Of a stretch of DNA of 64,000 bases, positions 48,133 through 57,619 are shown piece after piece (the stretch's first letter is position 1; each line of letters begins with the position of its first letter). The notes under the pieces were generated by a model. It was given only the letters and a program-made list of their open reading frames with translations, had not been told where the DNA came from and did not search any database. A program made the translations under genes and the position numbers. The stretch comes from Pteria penguin (taxonomy: Eukaryota; Mollusca; Bivalvia; Pterioida; Pteriidae): assembly GCA_035048485.1 (NCBI GenBank), contig CM068581.1:12654239-12718238 (forward strand), written 5' to 3'.

Positions 48133-48600
48133 CCCCTGAATCAAAGATTCTGCTGCATCTAGTTTTTGGCCTGTCCGTCTGTTTGTCTGTCACTTTAACT
48201 TTCCATATAACTTTTCAACTGTAAGAGATAGAGCTTTCATATTTCACGTGCGTATTCCCAGTGACAATACCTTTGCTTCAGAAAAACAATTTTTACCTTG
48301 TGAATTTGACCGTGACCTTTGACTTACATTTCAAAAACTTTAACATTGGTTTTAATTTTTCAATCCTACGAAGTAGGGCTTTCATATTTTCATATGCTTA
48401 TTCTTTGTGACAAGACCTTTTCGTCGGGACAATAATTTTATACCTTTTTACTTTGACCATGTCCTTTGACCTACATTTCAAAAACTTTTACACTGGGTAT
48501 ATCTTTTGAATGGTAATTAATAGGGCTTTCATAATTCATACGTGTATTTCTTGTGATAACACCTTACTGTCGGTACCAAAATTTTGACCTTGTGACCTTG
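48133..48600 (+). repeat. Tandem-core repeat with GAATCAAAGATTC header
   Basis: The header 'cccctgaatcaaagattctg' and a 'ctgtccgtctgtttgtctgt' tract are followed by about three units with 'gggctttcatatttcacg' and 'tttgacctacatttcaaaaa'. It is the same family as 14713-15900. Confidence 0.75.
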
Positions 48601-48920
48601 AAAAATGTTCAGTCAGTAAGTCAGTATCGAAAAAAGAAATGTTAGGAACTAACTTGTTAAAATCTCTCGTAATAAAACAACTCTGAGCATATCGAAACAT
48701 CAGTAGAATCATAATATGGTGTATCGGAACAAAATAATTGTATCCGACATCGGAACTCTTCCAGTTTGCATTTAAACGCATGACTTTCAAATATTTCATT
48801 TATAACGCTATAAAGAAATGCTACTGATGTTTGCCCGATTTCAGATGACGTTTTTTTTGACAATGAACACTTGCGTGAATGGAAAAATCGTTATATACAT
48901 ATTATACAAACACCAAATGG

Positions 48921-49051
48921 CAAATGGGTATTGGGACAATAGTCATTTCGTCAACCCGAAGGCAAGAACTGTTGTCCGGGAGCTTTAGCCCGAGAGCAAC
49001 AGCTCTTGCCGTGGGGCTGACAAAATGACTACTGCCCGAATTACTCATTTG
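48921..49051. mobile_element. 131-bp fold-back element
   Basis: Left arm caaatgggtattgggacaat - agtcatttcgtcaaccc - ggcaagaactgttg. The right arm is its inverted copy: caacagctcttgcc - gggctgacaaaatgactact - gcccgaattactcatttg. It is almost a perfect hairpin centred near 48986. It has no coding content. Confidence 0.85.
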
Positions 49052-49054
49052 ATG

Positions 49055-50913
49055 ATTATTCTATTATACCGATATAAGAATTATGCCCCTGTGAATGTGT
49101 TAGTATATAGATTCAATTGTATACACAAACTACATGTGTATTTCTATATGAATTTTTGTCTTGCTCTCAACTTGGCCAAAATACGTTTACATCCATAACT
49201 ACATACTGTTGGTTTTGTTTTTCAATGTTGGTTAGACGCTTTAGCGTCAGTCGCTTCGGTAAAACGTTTTAATAATCATGACGGGCGGATCGTTCACATT
49301 GCCGACAGTTCACAAACTATAACACGGTGCTATAGTTGTTTTGATTGTGGCATCAGACGTTCGGGGCTTATAATCATATTATTGTCTATACTTTGTATAG
49401 GAATACATACTATTATTATACTATCATACCTCCACGAATTGATATCTAAGACTAATACGGTGGGAGTACGAACGCAGCATTCAAGAACATGTCGGGATAG
49501 ATCCAATTTAAGTGTAACTGCTTCAGTATAAACGGTCGATTTCACATCCATGCGTATTTTGAAAAGTAGCCATTGTTGACGAATACATAGATATGCACTA
49601 ATAGAAAAATTATAATTTGAATTATATGTATTCATTGAAATAACAACACTCATTTGGTTCCCAGAGAATTTGTGGTGAGAGCTATGCCAATTGTTTTGAG
49701 AAATTTTTATGTTAAAAAGAAACGACAAAGATTAAAGTTACGGACAGAAAGACAAAAGAATATACCTTCCATTATTTGATCTGGGCGCTTAACAATTTTA
49801 CCTTTATAAATATTGCGAATGTATCTATTGTTAAAACGAACACACGTGAAGATGATAAATTTAAAATAATGGTGATACGAATATAAATTCTTTTTGAATT
49901 ATCATTTTATTACTTTTTTCGATGTATTATTCACGTGTTTTCAGCATGATCGTCGGTTTGAAGCGTTTGAAACGGTAGATCTTGTTGTTCAATAACAGAG
50001 ACTTCTAATTTTAGCGAAAAATGGATTCCCGAATTCATAACATAAATTAATTCAAAAATATTTAAATGTAGTTCTTTAAATTCTCATTCATTTCTCTCAG
50101 ATTCTTACCACCATGCACCTCAACTTTTTCTCCCATCAAAATCTCCATTATTTCACGTACAGACTTTTATGTGTACAGTAGCCCTGTTACAGTAATCATA
50201 TCTCTACTCATTATTAAATGACAGACATAGGAATCCCAACTTTTTGCTGATAAAATAAAATCTTGCCAGCAAATTGCAAGTATATTAATTCATTAAAAAC
50301 TCTTTGGTTTTACATAATTCAGCCCAAGTCCAGTATTTCTATGAAGTATATTGTTTGTTCGAAATTAATCCAGAGTTATTGGAAGTACAGAGATATGTTT
50401 AGATTCTCTGTTAAAACACCAACGTATGAGAGACAACAAAGCTCAGTAACTAAAGCACTTTGCAATATGGGTTTGTGTTTGTCTGGTCTCTGTATTTGAG
50501 GGGGATGTTAAAACATACAATAATACATATACTTTTTACATCTGTTTTATGGTAACCCTTCGATACAATTTCTACAGAAAGAATGCATTATTTGCAGAAA
50601 TACAAAGGATTTAAAATTTAGATAGGATTTTCCCAATAGTAGTTGAATACTAAGTACAATGCCATACGCGATTTGAAAAAGAGTGCTTGGAAGTATGTAA
50701 GGGGTGTATCCTACCAGATAAAGGAGTACTGAAGCAATATGTTGACAACTTACTCTAATCTATAAACATGTATATGGAAATACACATCAATCAGTGTTGA
50801 TTGATTGATTATCGTTTTACATTACTCAACGATTATTTCACGTTTATGGTGACTGTATCTGCCTAATGCTTTGCATAGACTTTTATACCTTTGCTACCGA
50901 CCTATCCCAAGCA
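49055..50913. other. Non-coding DNA (intron of the secreted-protein gene if the 61.6-kb exon belongs to it)
   Basis: A minus-strand 168-nt open segment at 49430-49597 has a plausible acceptor (tttttctattag) and donor (gtggag/gtatga) but phase 2-2 and no known domain. No other exon or repeat was recognised. Confidence 0.4.
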
Positions 50914-50918
50914 GTGAA

Positions 50919-51055
50919 TGTTGTGTATAAACCACGACTAACGCAGACGTTCAGCCATCATGGAACTACTTTATTGTTAACAGCAGATTAATACGCCAGG
51001 CGTGACTATTATACAAACATAACCGGTAAATTAGAATCAGGATAAATACATAACA
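50919..51055 (-). repeat. 3' LTR of the gypsy element
   Basis: 137 bp, plus-strand start TGTTGTGTATAAACC and end AAATACATAACA. It matches 55646-55782 base for base by eye. On the element strand it contains AATAAAG, a candidate polyadenylation signal. Confidence 0.95.
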
Positions 51056-51540
51056 TTCCTCCCCTTCATTTATGAAGTACATGAATTCAAAAATGTAATT
51101 TACTGTCCTGATATTTAGAACATTCAATACACACAAACAACATATATGCAGTTCGATGACATACAGTCCCTGTAATCAAAATGTTTCAGTCAATGTTCCT
51201 GATGTGGCTTAAAGATGTTTACATGTATATTACTTATATAAACTAATATGCAACTGTAACTTGTAAGGAAAAACATCATATAAAATGACATGAGTAATGC
51301 AAGTTCACAACTACTTTCTGTAGAATGCAACAAATGATTACATTACATTTGTGATTGAACAATAAAAACAAATAGAACCGATGTGGCTCTAAAAAGATTA
51401 CACGAGAGGTTATTATGCTCTCTAGCACTGTGTAATCATACGAATTACCAAATTTTGAACTAAACTAACACTAACATATTTACACACTTCTGATTACACA
51501 GGAGATTCTTATGCTCCTCGGACACAGTGTAATCAGACAC

Positions 51541-52292
51541 TTATAGGTCTAGTCGCTTCGGTGCACGCCTTTCTCTTCTCGGATTACGACGCACTTCAGG
51601 ACTCTTAGCACTAACTATCGGTTTTGGTTTCGGTGTTTTCAGCACTACCGGTGATGTTACAATTGGCACTTTCTGCTGTGTTACATCATCGGATTCAATA
51701 TCAAATTCACTCGTTGGTATCACTGAAGCGGGAATCGCAACTTCCGGTTCCTTTGCGCAAGTTCCGGTACGCAGTTGATCAGCGTGACGACGCCAAGTTG
51801 TACCGAATCCAGGATTTACGGTGTATGAAAGCGGTCCTGTTTGCGATTCGATTTCGGCTGGTATCCATCGACGATCCGGTGCGCGATAGTCACGAACCAT
51901 TACGTTCTGTCCTTCCTTGAAATGTCGGACTTTCGTTCCGCAATGTTTGGACAGCTTCATCCGGTCTTGTCCTGACGCACATTTGGCATGTAGGTCCGGT
52001 TTGAGAATGTCAAGTCTGGTTCTCAAGTTGCGGCCATACAACAATTTCGCGGGTGTTTCGTTCGTGAGCGCATGCGGAGTCGTTCGGTATTTGAATAAGA
52101 ACACACTCAACTTGTGGTGTAACGAACGGTTGTCCTCTTTCGCATTCTTCATTGCATTTTTGAAAATCTGTACTGCACGTTCCGCTTGGCCATTTGTTCT
52201 TGGGTGGTACGGCGCGGATGTGACGTGTTGAATTCCATTTTGCGCGAGAAATGCTCGAAATTCCTCTGCTACAAATTGCGGCCCATTATCCG
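51541..52292 (-). CDS. Integrase C-terminal part of gag-pol (after frameshift)
   Basis: This frame continues the polyprotein in another register from the integrase core to the stop. It has DNGPQF with the second catalytic Asp, then GQAERAVQIFKNAM with the catalytic Glu, RTTPHALTNETPAKLLYGR, and a C-terminal domain with MVRDYRAPDRRWIPAEI and WRRHADQLR. The tail is Pro/Arg/Lys-rich. The first Met in this frame is not a natural start: the sequence belongs to the upstream polyprotein, broken near a T run (plus-strand 52293-52296). Confidence 0.9.
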
Positions 52293-55200
52293 AAAACAAC
52301 TTGTTTTGGTAGTCCATACTGCGAGAATAAAATGCGTAGCTTTTCGACTGTCTTAAAAGCTGTTGTGGATTTCATAGGATAAATTTCTAACCATTTAGAG
52401 TGCGCGTCCACGATCAGCAAGAACATAGAGTTCAAAAACGGCCCTGCGAAATCCATATGTAAACGTTCCCAAGGATTGCTCGGCCAATCCCAAGGATGCA
52501 CGGGTGCTGCTTTCGGCATGTTACTAGTTTTCTGACATCCCGAGCACGATGAGCACAACTCTTCAATGTCCTGGTTAAGCTTAGGCCACCAAACATATGA
52601 CCTAGCAATGGCCTTCGTTTTGACCATTCCAGAGTGTCCTTCGTGTAAGTCCTGTAATATCCTCTCCCTGAACGAATCGGGTACAACAACTCGATTTCCC
52701 CACATAAGACAATCCTGGTGACACGATAGTTCATGAAATCGGTTGCGATACGGTTTGAACTGTTCCTCATTTGGCAGATTATTATGGCCAAATGTCACAC
52801 TTTCTAACACGTGTGAAAGAATTGGATTCCGACGCGTTTCGTTACGGATCTGCGTACTTGTAATCGGTAATTGTTCCATTTGCGCGTTGTAAAACACGGA
52901 CGCTGTGTCGGTGTAATCGTCAACTCGAGTCGGAAGCGGAAGTCTGCTCAGTCCATCCGCGTTGCAGTGTTGCTTCGTGTTCCGGTATTCGATATCGTAC
53001 GTATGACCAGCAAGATACAAAGCATAACGTTGTAAGCGCGCTGCTGTCATTGCTGGAATTCCTGTGTGCGGATTCAAAATCGAAACCAACGGTTTATGGT
53101 CCGTTACCAAGGTAAAACGGCGACCATACAAGTACGTATGAAATTTCAGCACTCCCCAATACAACGCTAACGCCTCTTTATCGATCTGCGAATATCCCTT
53201 TTCTGCCTTATTAAGGGATCGTGACGCGAATGCTATCGGTCTCTCTGTACCGTCATCCATGATATGTGACAAAACACCACCAAGTCCGTACGGAGACGCA
53301 TCACACGCAAGTTTCACGGGTCTGTTCGGGTCGTAGTGACATAACACTTGTTCAGAAGTCATCATTTCTTTGACATCCAAGAACGCTTTATCGCACTGCG
53401 GTGTCCAAGTCCACGCCTTGTCACCCTGGAGAAGTTCGTTCAGCGGTCCAAGTACCGTCGACAGGTTCGGTAAGAATGACCTGTAATAATTTACCAAGCC
53501 GAGAAATGAGCGTAGCTGTTGAATATTTTCCGGCTTCGGCGCGTTAAGCACAGCAATCACCTTGTCTGGTGATTTACGTAGACCTTCTTCGGAAATCACG
53601 TGACCGCAGTAAGTAACTTCATCTTTAAAAAATTCACACTTGTCAAGATTTGCCCGAAGACCGAATCTCTCTAGACGTTCAAGTACAGCACCAAGATTTG
53701 CTAGGTGTTCATCGTCAGTTTTCCCACTGATGATCATGTCGTCCAGTATGCATGATGTGAAAGGTATGCCCTGTAATACCTGTTCCATAGCACGTTGCCA
53801 TACGGCTGGAGCACTGGCCACTCCAAACTGTAACCGGTTGTACTGGTAGAGACCCTTGTGGGTGTTAATCGTCAGCAACTCTCTGCACGAATCGTCCACT
53901 TCCATCTGATTGTACGCTTGTGTCAAGTCTATCTTGGAGAATCTTTTCCCTCCAGCAAGCGACGCAAATATGTCTTGAATTCTAGGTAGCGGATACTGAT
54001 CCACTTTCAGGACAGGGTTGATCGACACTTTATAGTCACCACATAAGCGCACTTGTCCACTCTTCTTAACTACTGGTACAACTGGTGAAGCCCAGTTACT
54101 GTGACTAACGGAAGTGATGATGCCTTCACTCTCCAAACGTTTAAGTTCCTCTTCGACCTTCGGTCTTAACGAATACGGCACTGGCCTAGCCTTGTGGAAT
54201 GTAGGCTGCGCGTTGTCCTCCAAGTATAGCTTAGCCGTGATGCCTTTAAGTTTTCCTATGCCCTTGTCGAACACCATCTTATGCTTAGTAAGCATTTCCT
54301 GCAGTACTGAGTTTGTGTCAGTGGATGCCTGTTGTATTCTATGAACCTTAAGTTTCGGCCAGTTCACTTTAAACTTCAAAAGTCCGTCACGACCAAACAA
54401 CGCTGGACCAGTTTCCTTTACAACCATGAGCCTCATAGTACCTTCTTGTTGATCGAGTTTCACAGGTACGTTAACAATTCCCAGTGGTGGAATGCATTCA
54501 CCGGTGTAAGTTTTGAGTTTCACTTTGGTCTTTTCCAAAGTTAAGTCATTTAGGTATTGCCTATAGAAATGTTCAGGTATAATTGAAACTGCCGATCCTG
54601 TGTCAAGTTCCATTGGAAGTGTGTGACCCTTAATAGACGGATAAAGCATAATCGGGTCAACCTTGTTTACCTGGTTAACACTGAACACGTGCAACATTGG
54701 TTCAAACGAGTCATCGGCATCGTCCACTTGATCGTCAACATATTTCACCCTTTTACCATGCTTCTTAGCCATGTCGTTCTTTTTCTTAATACATGCTTTT
54801 TGTAAATGTCCCTTCTTCGAACAGTAATGACAAACTGAATTGGTATGTGAACAACTTGCCACACTGTGGTCTGCCCCACATCGCCAACACGGTTTTGTTG
54901 CCTTAACTTGGGGTATAGGAGCCTTAAACTGTTTATTTTGTTTGACTTGTTGTGGACCTTTACCCGTTTTGCTAACCTTGTGTACCGTAGCACTCGGAGC
55001 GCGTTGCTCTCTCAACTCCACTGCATCGCGACCCGCCATTTCCATTGCATGTGCGACTTTTACGGCACCGTCAAATGTGAGAATACTCTCTGCAAGTAAC
55101 TTCTTTTGAGCAGCCTCATTAGTAATACCGCATACAAATCTATCGCGTAGAGTGTCATTCAGATTATCGCCAAAATTACAGTGAAGTGACAACTTCCTAA

Positions 55201-55579
55201 GTTCTGCGACATATGACATAATGCCTTCACTGGGGCGTTGATCCCGTTTATGGAAGCGAAACCGCTCTGCTATGACAGAAGGTTTGGGGTTCAAGTGATT
55301 GTTCAAATGTCCAAGAATTTGTTCGTAGGTGAGCTCTGCAGGCTTCTGCGGGCTTACAATGTTTTTCAACAAACCATACGTCTTAGCACCTATTACAGCT
55401 AATAGTGATGGAACCCGGAGATTATCGTGTACCCCGTTTGCTTGAAAATATAGATCTACACGCTCTGTATATATCTCCCACGTTTCGACCGATTCGTCGA
55501 ACGCACTAATTTCACCAATCGACCTTACTTGTACATTTGTGTTTTGTGCGGCTGCCGCAGCCGGTTGTTCGTCAGCCAT
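52286..55579 (-). CDS. Gag-pol polyprotein of the gypsy element, frameshifted in integrase
   Basis: 1097 codons in one frame. Gag occupies about residues 1-200. Zinc knuckles lie at about 231-263 (CWRCGADHSVASC, CHYCSKKGHLQKAC). The protease motif MELDTGSA is at about 323-330. RT spans about 460-660, with the catalytic box reading ILDDM (611-615) instead of the common YxDD start. RNase H runs about 755-880 (ACDAS, TDHKPL). The integrase H2C2 zinc region is at about 979-1015 and the first core Asp (HMDFAG) at about 1043. The frame then ends at a stop just before DNGPQF, which is in another frame. A one-base length change in the T run at plus-strand 52293-52296 explains the break. It could be a recent mutation or a sequence error. 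Confidence 0.95.
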   Translation of the reverse strand: MADEQPAAAAAQNTNVQVRSIGEISAFDESVETWEIYTERVDLYFQANGVHDNLRVPSLLAVIGAKTYGLLKNIVSPQKPAELTYEQILGHLNNHLNPKPSVIAERFRFHKRDQRPSEGIMSYVAELRKLSLHCNFGDNLNDTLRDRFVCGITNEAAQKKLLAESILTFDGAVKVAHAMEMAGRDAVELREQRAPSATVHKVSKTGKGPQQVKQNKQFKAPIPQVKATKPCWRCGADHSVASCSHTNSVCHYCSKKGHLQKACIKKKNDMAKKHGKRVKYVDDQVDDADDSFEPMLHVFSVNQVNKVDPIMLYPSIKGHTLPMELDTGSAVSIIPEHFYRQYLNDLTLEKTKVKLKTYTGECIPPLGIVNVPVKLDQQEGTMRLMVVKETGPALFGRDGLLKFKVNWPKLKVHRIQQASTDTNSVLQEMLTKHKMVFDKGIGKLKGITAKLYLEDNAQPTFHKARPVPYSLRPKVEEELKRLESEGIITSVSHSNWASPVVPVVKKSGQVRLCGDYKVSINPVLKVDQYPLPRIQDIFASLAGGKRFSKIDLTQAYNQMEVDDSCRELLTINTHKGLYQYNRLQFGVASAPAVWQRAMEQVLQGIPFTSCILDDMIISGKTDDEHLANLGAVLERLERFGLRANLDKCEFFKDEVTYCGHVISEEGLRKSPDKVIAVLNAPKPENIQQLRSFLGLVNYYRSFLPNLSTVLGPLNELLQGDKAWTWTPQCDKAFLDVKEMMTSEQVLCHYDPNRPVKLACDASPYGLGGVLSHIMDDGTERPIAFASRSLNKAEKGYSQIDKEALALYWGVLKFHTYLYGRRFTLVTDHKPLVSILNPHTGIPAMTAARLQRYALYLAGHTYDIEYRNTKQHCNADGLSRLPLPTRVDDYTDTASVFYNAQMEQLPITSTQIRNETRRNPILSHVLESVTFGHNNLPNEEQFKPYRNRFHELSCHQDCLMWGNRVVVPDSFRERILQDLHEGHSGMVKTKAIARSYVWWPKLNQDIEELCSSCSGCQKTSNMPKAAPVHPWDWPSNPWERLHMDFAGPFLNSMFLLIVDAHSKWLEIYPMKSTTAFKTVEKLRILFSQYGLPKQVVFG

Positions 55580-55645
55580 ACTAACGAAATGTTGTGTTTC
55601 TGGGTAGAGACAGCGTGTATCGTGACCACCTCGTCGCCAAGAAAA

Positions 55646-55782
55646 TGTTGTGTATAAACCACGACTAACGCAGACGTTCAGCCATCATGGAACTACTTTA
55701 TTGTTAACAGCAGATTAATACGCCAGGCGTGACTATTATACAAACATAACCGGTAAATTAGAATCAGGATAAATACATAACA
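55646..55782 (-). repeat. 5' LTR of the gypsy element
   Basis: 137 bp, identical by eye to 50919-51055. The gag ATG lies 67 bp inside on the minus strand. Confidence 0.95.
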
Positions 55783-55787
55783 GTGAA

Positions 55788-57610
55788 GGGTCTTTTTACG
55801 TGGAACGCCTATCATGACACCGGTCGAAAAACTTGCGATCGATTTAAACCGTAAGTTTACGAGTGCCTCAACCCACTCTAAAGTTTAGGAGTTACTCTTA
55901 AGTGTCACTTTTAACGCTGCTGTAAGTCATTTTAATCGTAAATATGACTGCCGTTATCGAATATGTATACATGTACTTTGTTGGAAATCGGCATTTTCGA
56001 AAGATCTTATTTTTCGGGACCTTTTGAAGTGTTTGAATAATCTATACTTCCGAATAAGTTAATGATGATAAACTTATTTGGAGGCATAGATTCCCTAGTC
56101 ACATAATAATGGACGTCGCTGTCCAAGTATAAGATGACCTTGATCATCACGGTTTGTGTCATTTCTTGCACAAAAATTAAATCCATCATTTAAACAATTC
56201 AATGGCGTAGCTAGACGTACGCACGGAAGCATGGACTTCCACTTCATATTTTTTCGGATTTTTTATGTCCCCGCTACATAAGCTTGGCGAGGGGCATATT
56301 GTTTCAAATTTTCAGTCATCAAATTAAGTAAATCACTCTAAAACTAAGGAGTATCTCCCTCCTGCATTGCTCTGTCCTTAGGTAGATTCTTTGGTTCACT
56401 TTTCGGTGATTTTAGCTTCAACACTGCTCTTCATATTTTGATCTATTTTGAGAATTCCAATCATTCGGCTACGAGCATCACTGAAGAGACATAACTTGTC
56501 GAAATGCGCATATGGTGCACAAAATTAAAAGGTGTATATGTTCCATTTTTATTATGTACACATGTCCGTCTGTCCGCCCGTCCCTTATTCCATCCGTACG
56601 CCCCATGTGGGGCATATAACTTTTTCTGGATAACTCCTCCTACAGTATTAATGCTAGAGAGTTGTTAATTTGATGGATGTTTGTATATGGATTGAAGATG
56701 TGCATATTATCGGGTTTTGATTTTTATCCATATTTGCCATTTAAGGGAAAATTGAACTTCGTCATTTTTGGAGTATATACATGTATTTGCATAAACGATG
56801 AATTTTTCCAGATAACTCCTCCTACAGTTTTAATACTAAAACGTTTTTAATTTGCTGGATGTTTGTACATGTATTGAAGATGTGCATATTATCGGGGGTT
56901 TGATTTTTTATCAGTATTTGCAATCTTGGTGAAAAGTTGAACTTTGTGATTTTCCTGGTATATACTCGCAACAGGGGAACATGCCTTTACCAGAAAACTT
57001 TTTGTAACCCACTTTTTGCGAAAGCGTGGAGACATTCAATCTCATTCTTCTGTCCGTCTATCTGTCTGTCAGTCCGTCCGTCCGTCTGTCTGTCTGTCCG
57101 TCTGTCACATAAACTTTATCCTTGGTCATAAGGTTTTAATAGTAAGACGTAGGCCATCATATTTGTGTGTCCCTAATTGCAATACCTTTCCGTTGATACC
57201 AAAATTTTTATCATGTGACCTTGACCGTGACCTTTAATATACTTCAGTGTAACTTTTTAACCGTAAGACGTAGGACCTTCATATTTGGCATGTATGTCCC
57301 TAATTGCAATACATTTTTGTTGGTGCCAGAATTTTTTTATCATGTGACCTTGACCGTGACCTTTGACCTACTTCATTGTAACTTGTTAAACGTAAGGCCT
57401 TCATATATGGTATGTGTGTCTGTAGACATGCACAAAGATGACAGTATGCCACAGATCACTGCATCCTTACTGATAGAACCCCATAGCGGGGGACCACTAT
57501 TCTCTGAATTTGCTTGTTCTTCAGTTTTAATAGTGGTGAATTTTCACTTTACTGACTGTTTGTATATAGATTAAAGATGTCCATATTATCAGGTTTTGAT
57601 TGTATCTGAG
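55788..57610 (+). repeat. Non-coding DNA with fragments of tandem-core families
   Basis: 'caatggcgtagctagacgta' at 56202 is a transposon-like terminus. The header 'tgtccccgctacataagctt' then 'ggcgaggggcata' (56267-56300) can fold on itself, and CCGTCTGTCCGCCCGTCCC follows at about 56567. Two units (56625, 56812) share 'ataactcctcctacag'. A second CTGTCTGTC/CCGTCCGTC tract at 57050-57110 starts three units with 'gtaagacgtaggccttcat' and 'gtgaccttgaccgtgacctt'. No gene is supported. Confidence 0.6.
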
Positions 57611-57619
57611 TATTTGTTG

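Larger units (their letters stand above)
50919..55782 (-). mobile_element. Complete Ty3/gypsy-type LTR retrotransposon, 4864 bp
   Basis: Identical-looking 137-bp LTRs flank the element, which begins TG and ends CA. The 5-bp target duplication GTGAA lies at 50914-50918 and 55783-55787. A purine-rich tract (plus strand ttcctccccttc, 51056-51067) abuts the 3' LTR, and TGGCGACGAGG, a possible primer-binding site, starts five bases inside the 5' LTR. Gag, protease, RT, RNase H and integrase appear in that order, which is the Ty3/gypsy order. A Mag-like clade is a guess from the single gag-pol frame and short LTRs. Identical LTRs mean a recent insertion. Confidence 0.95.

Noticed and set aside
51624..55109. 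Plus-strand frames inside the gypsy element
   Set aside because: They are complementary shadows of gag-pol; motifs are present only on the minus strand.
55800..56189. VWA or other exon upstream of the CCPs
   Set aside because: The minus-strand frame at 56007-56189 lacks MIDAS-like or other domain motifs and convincing splice sites.
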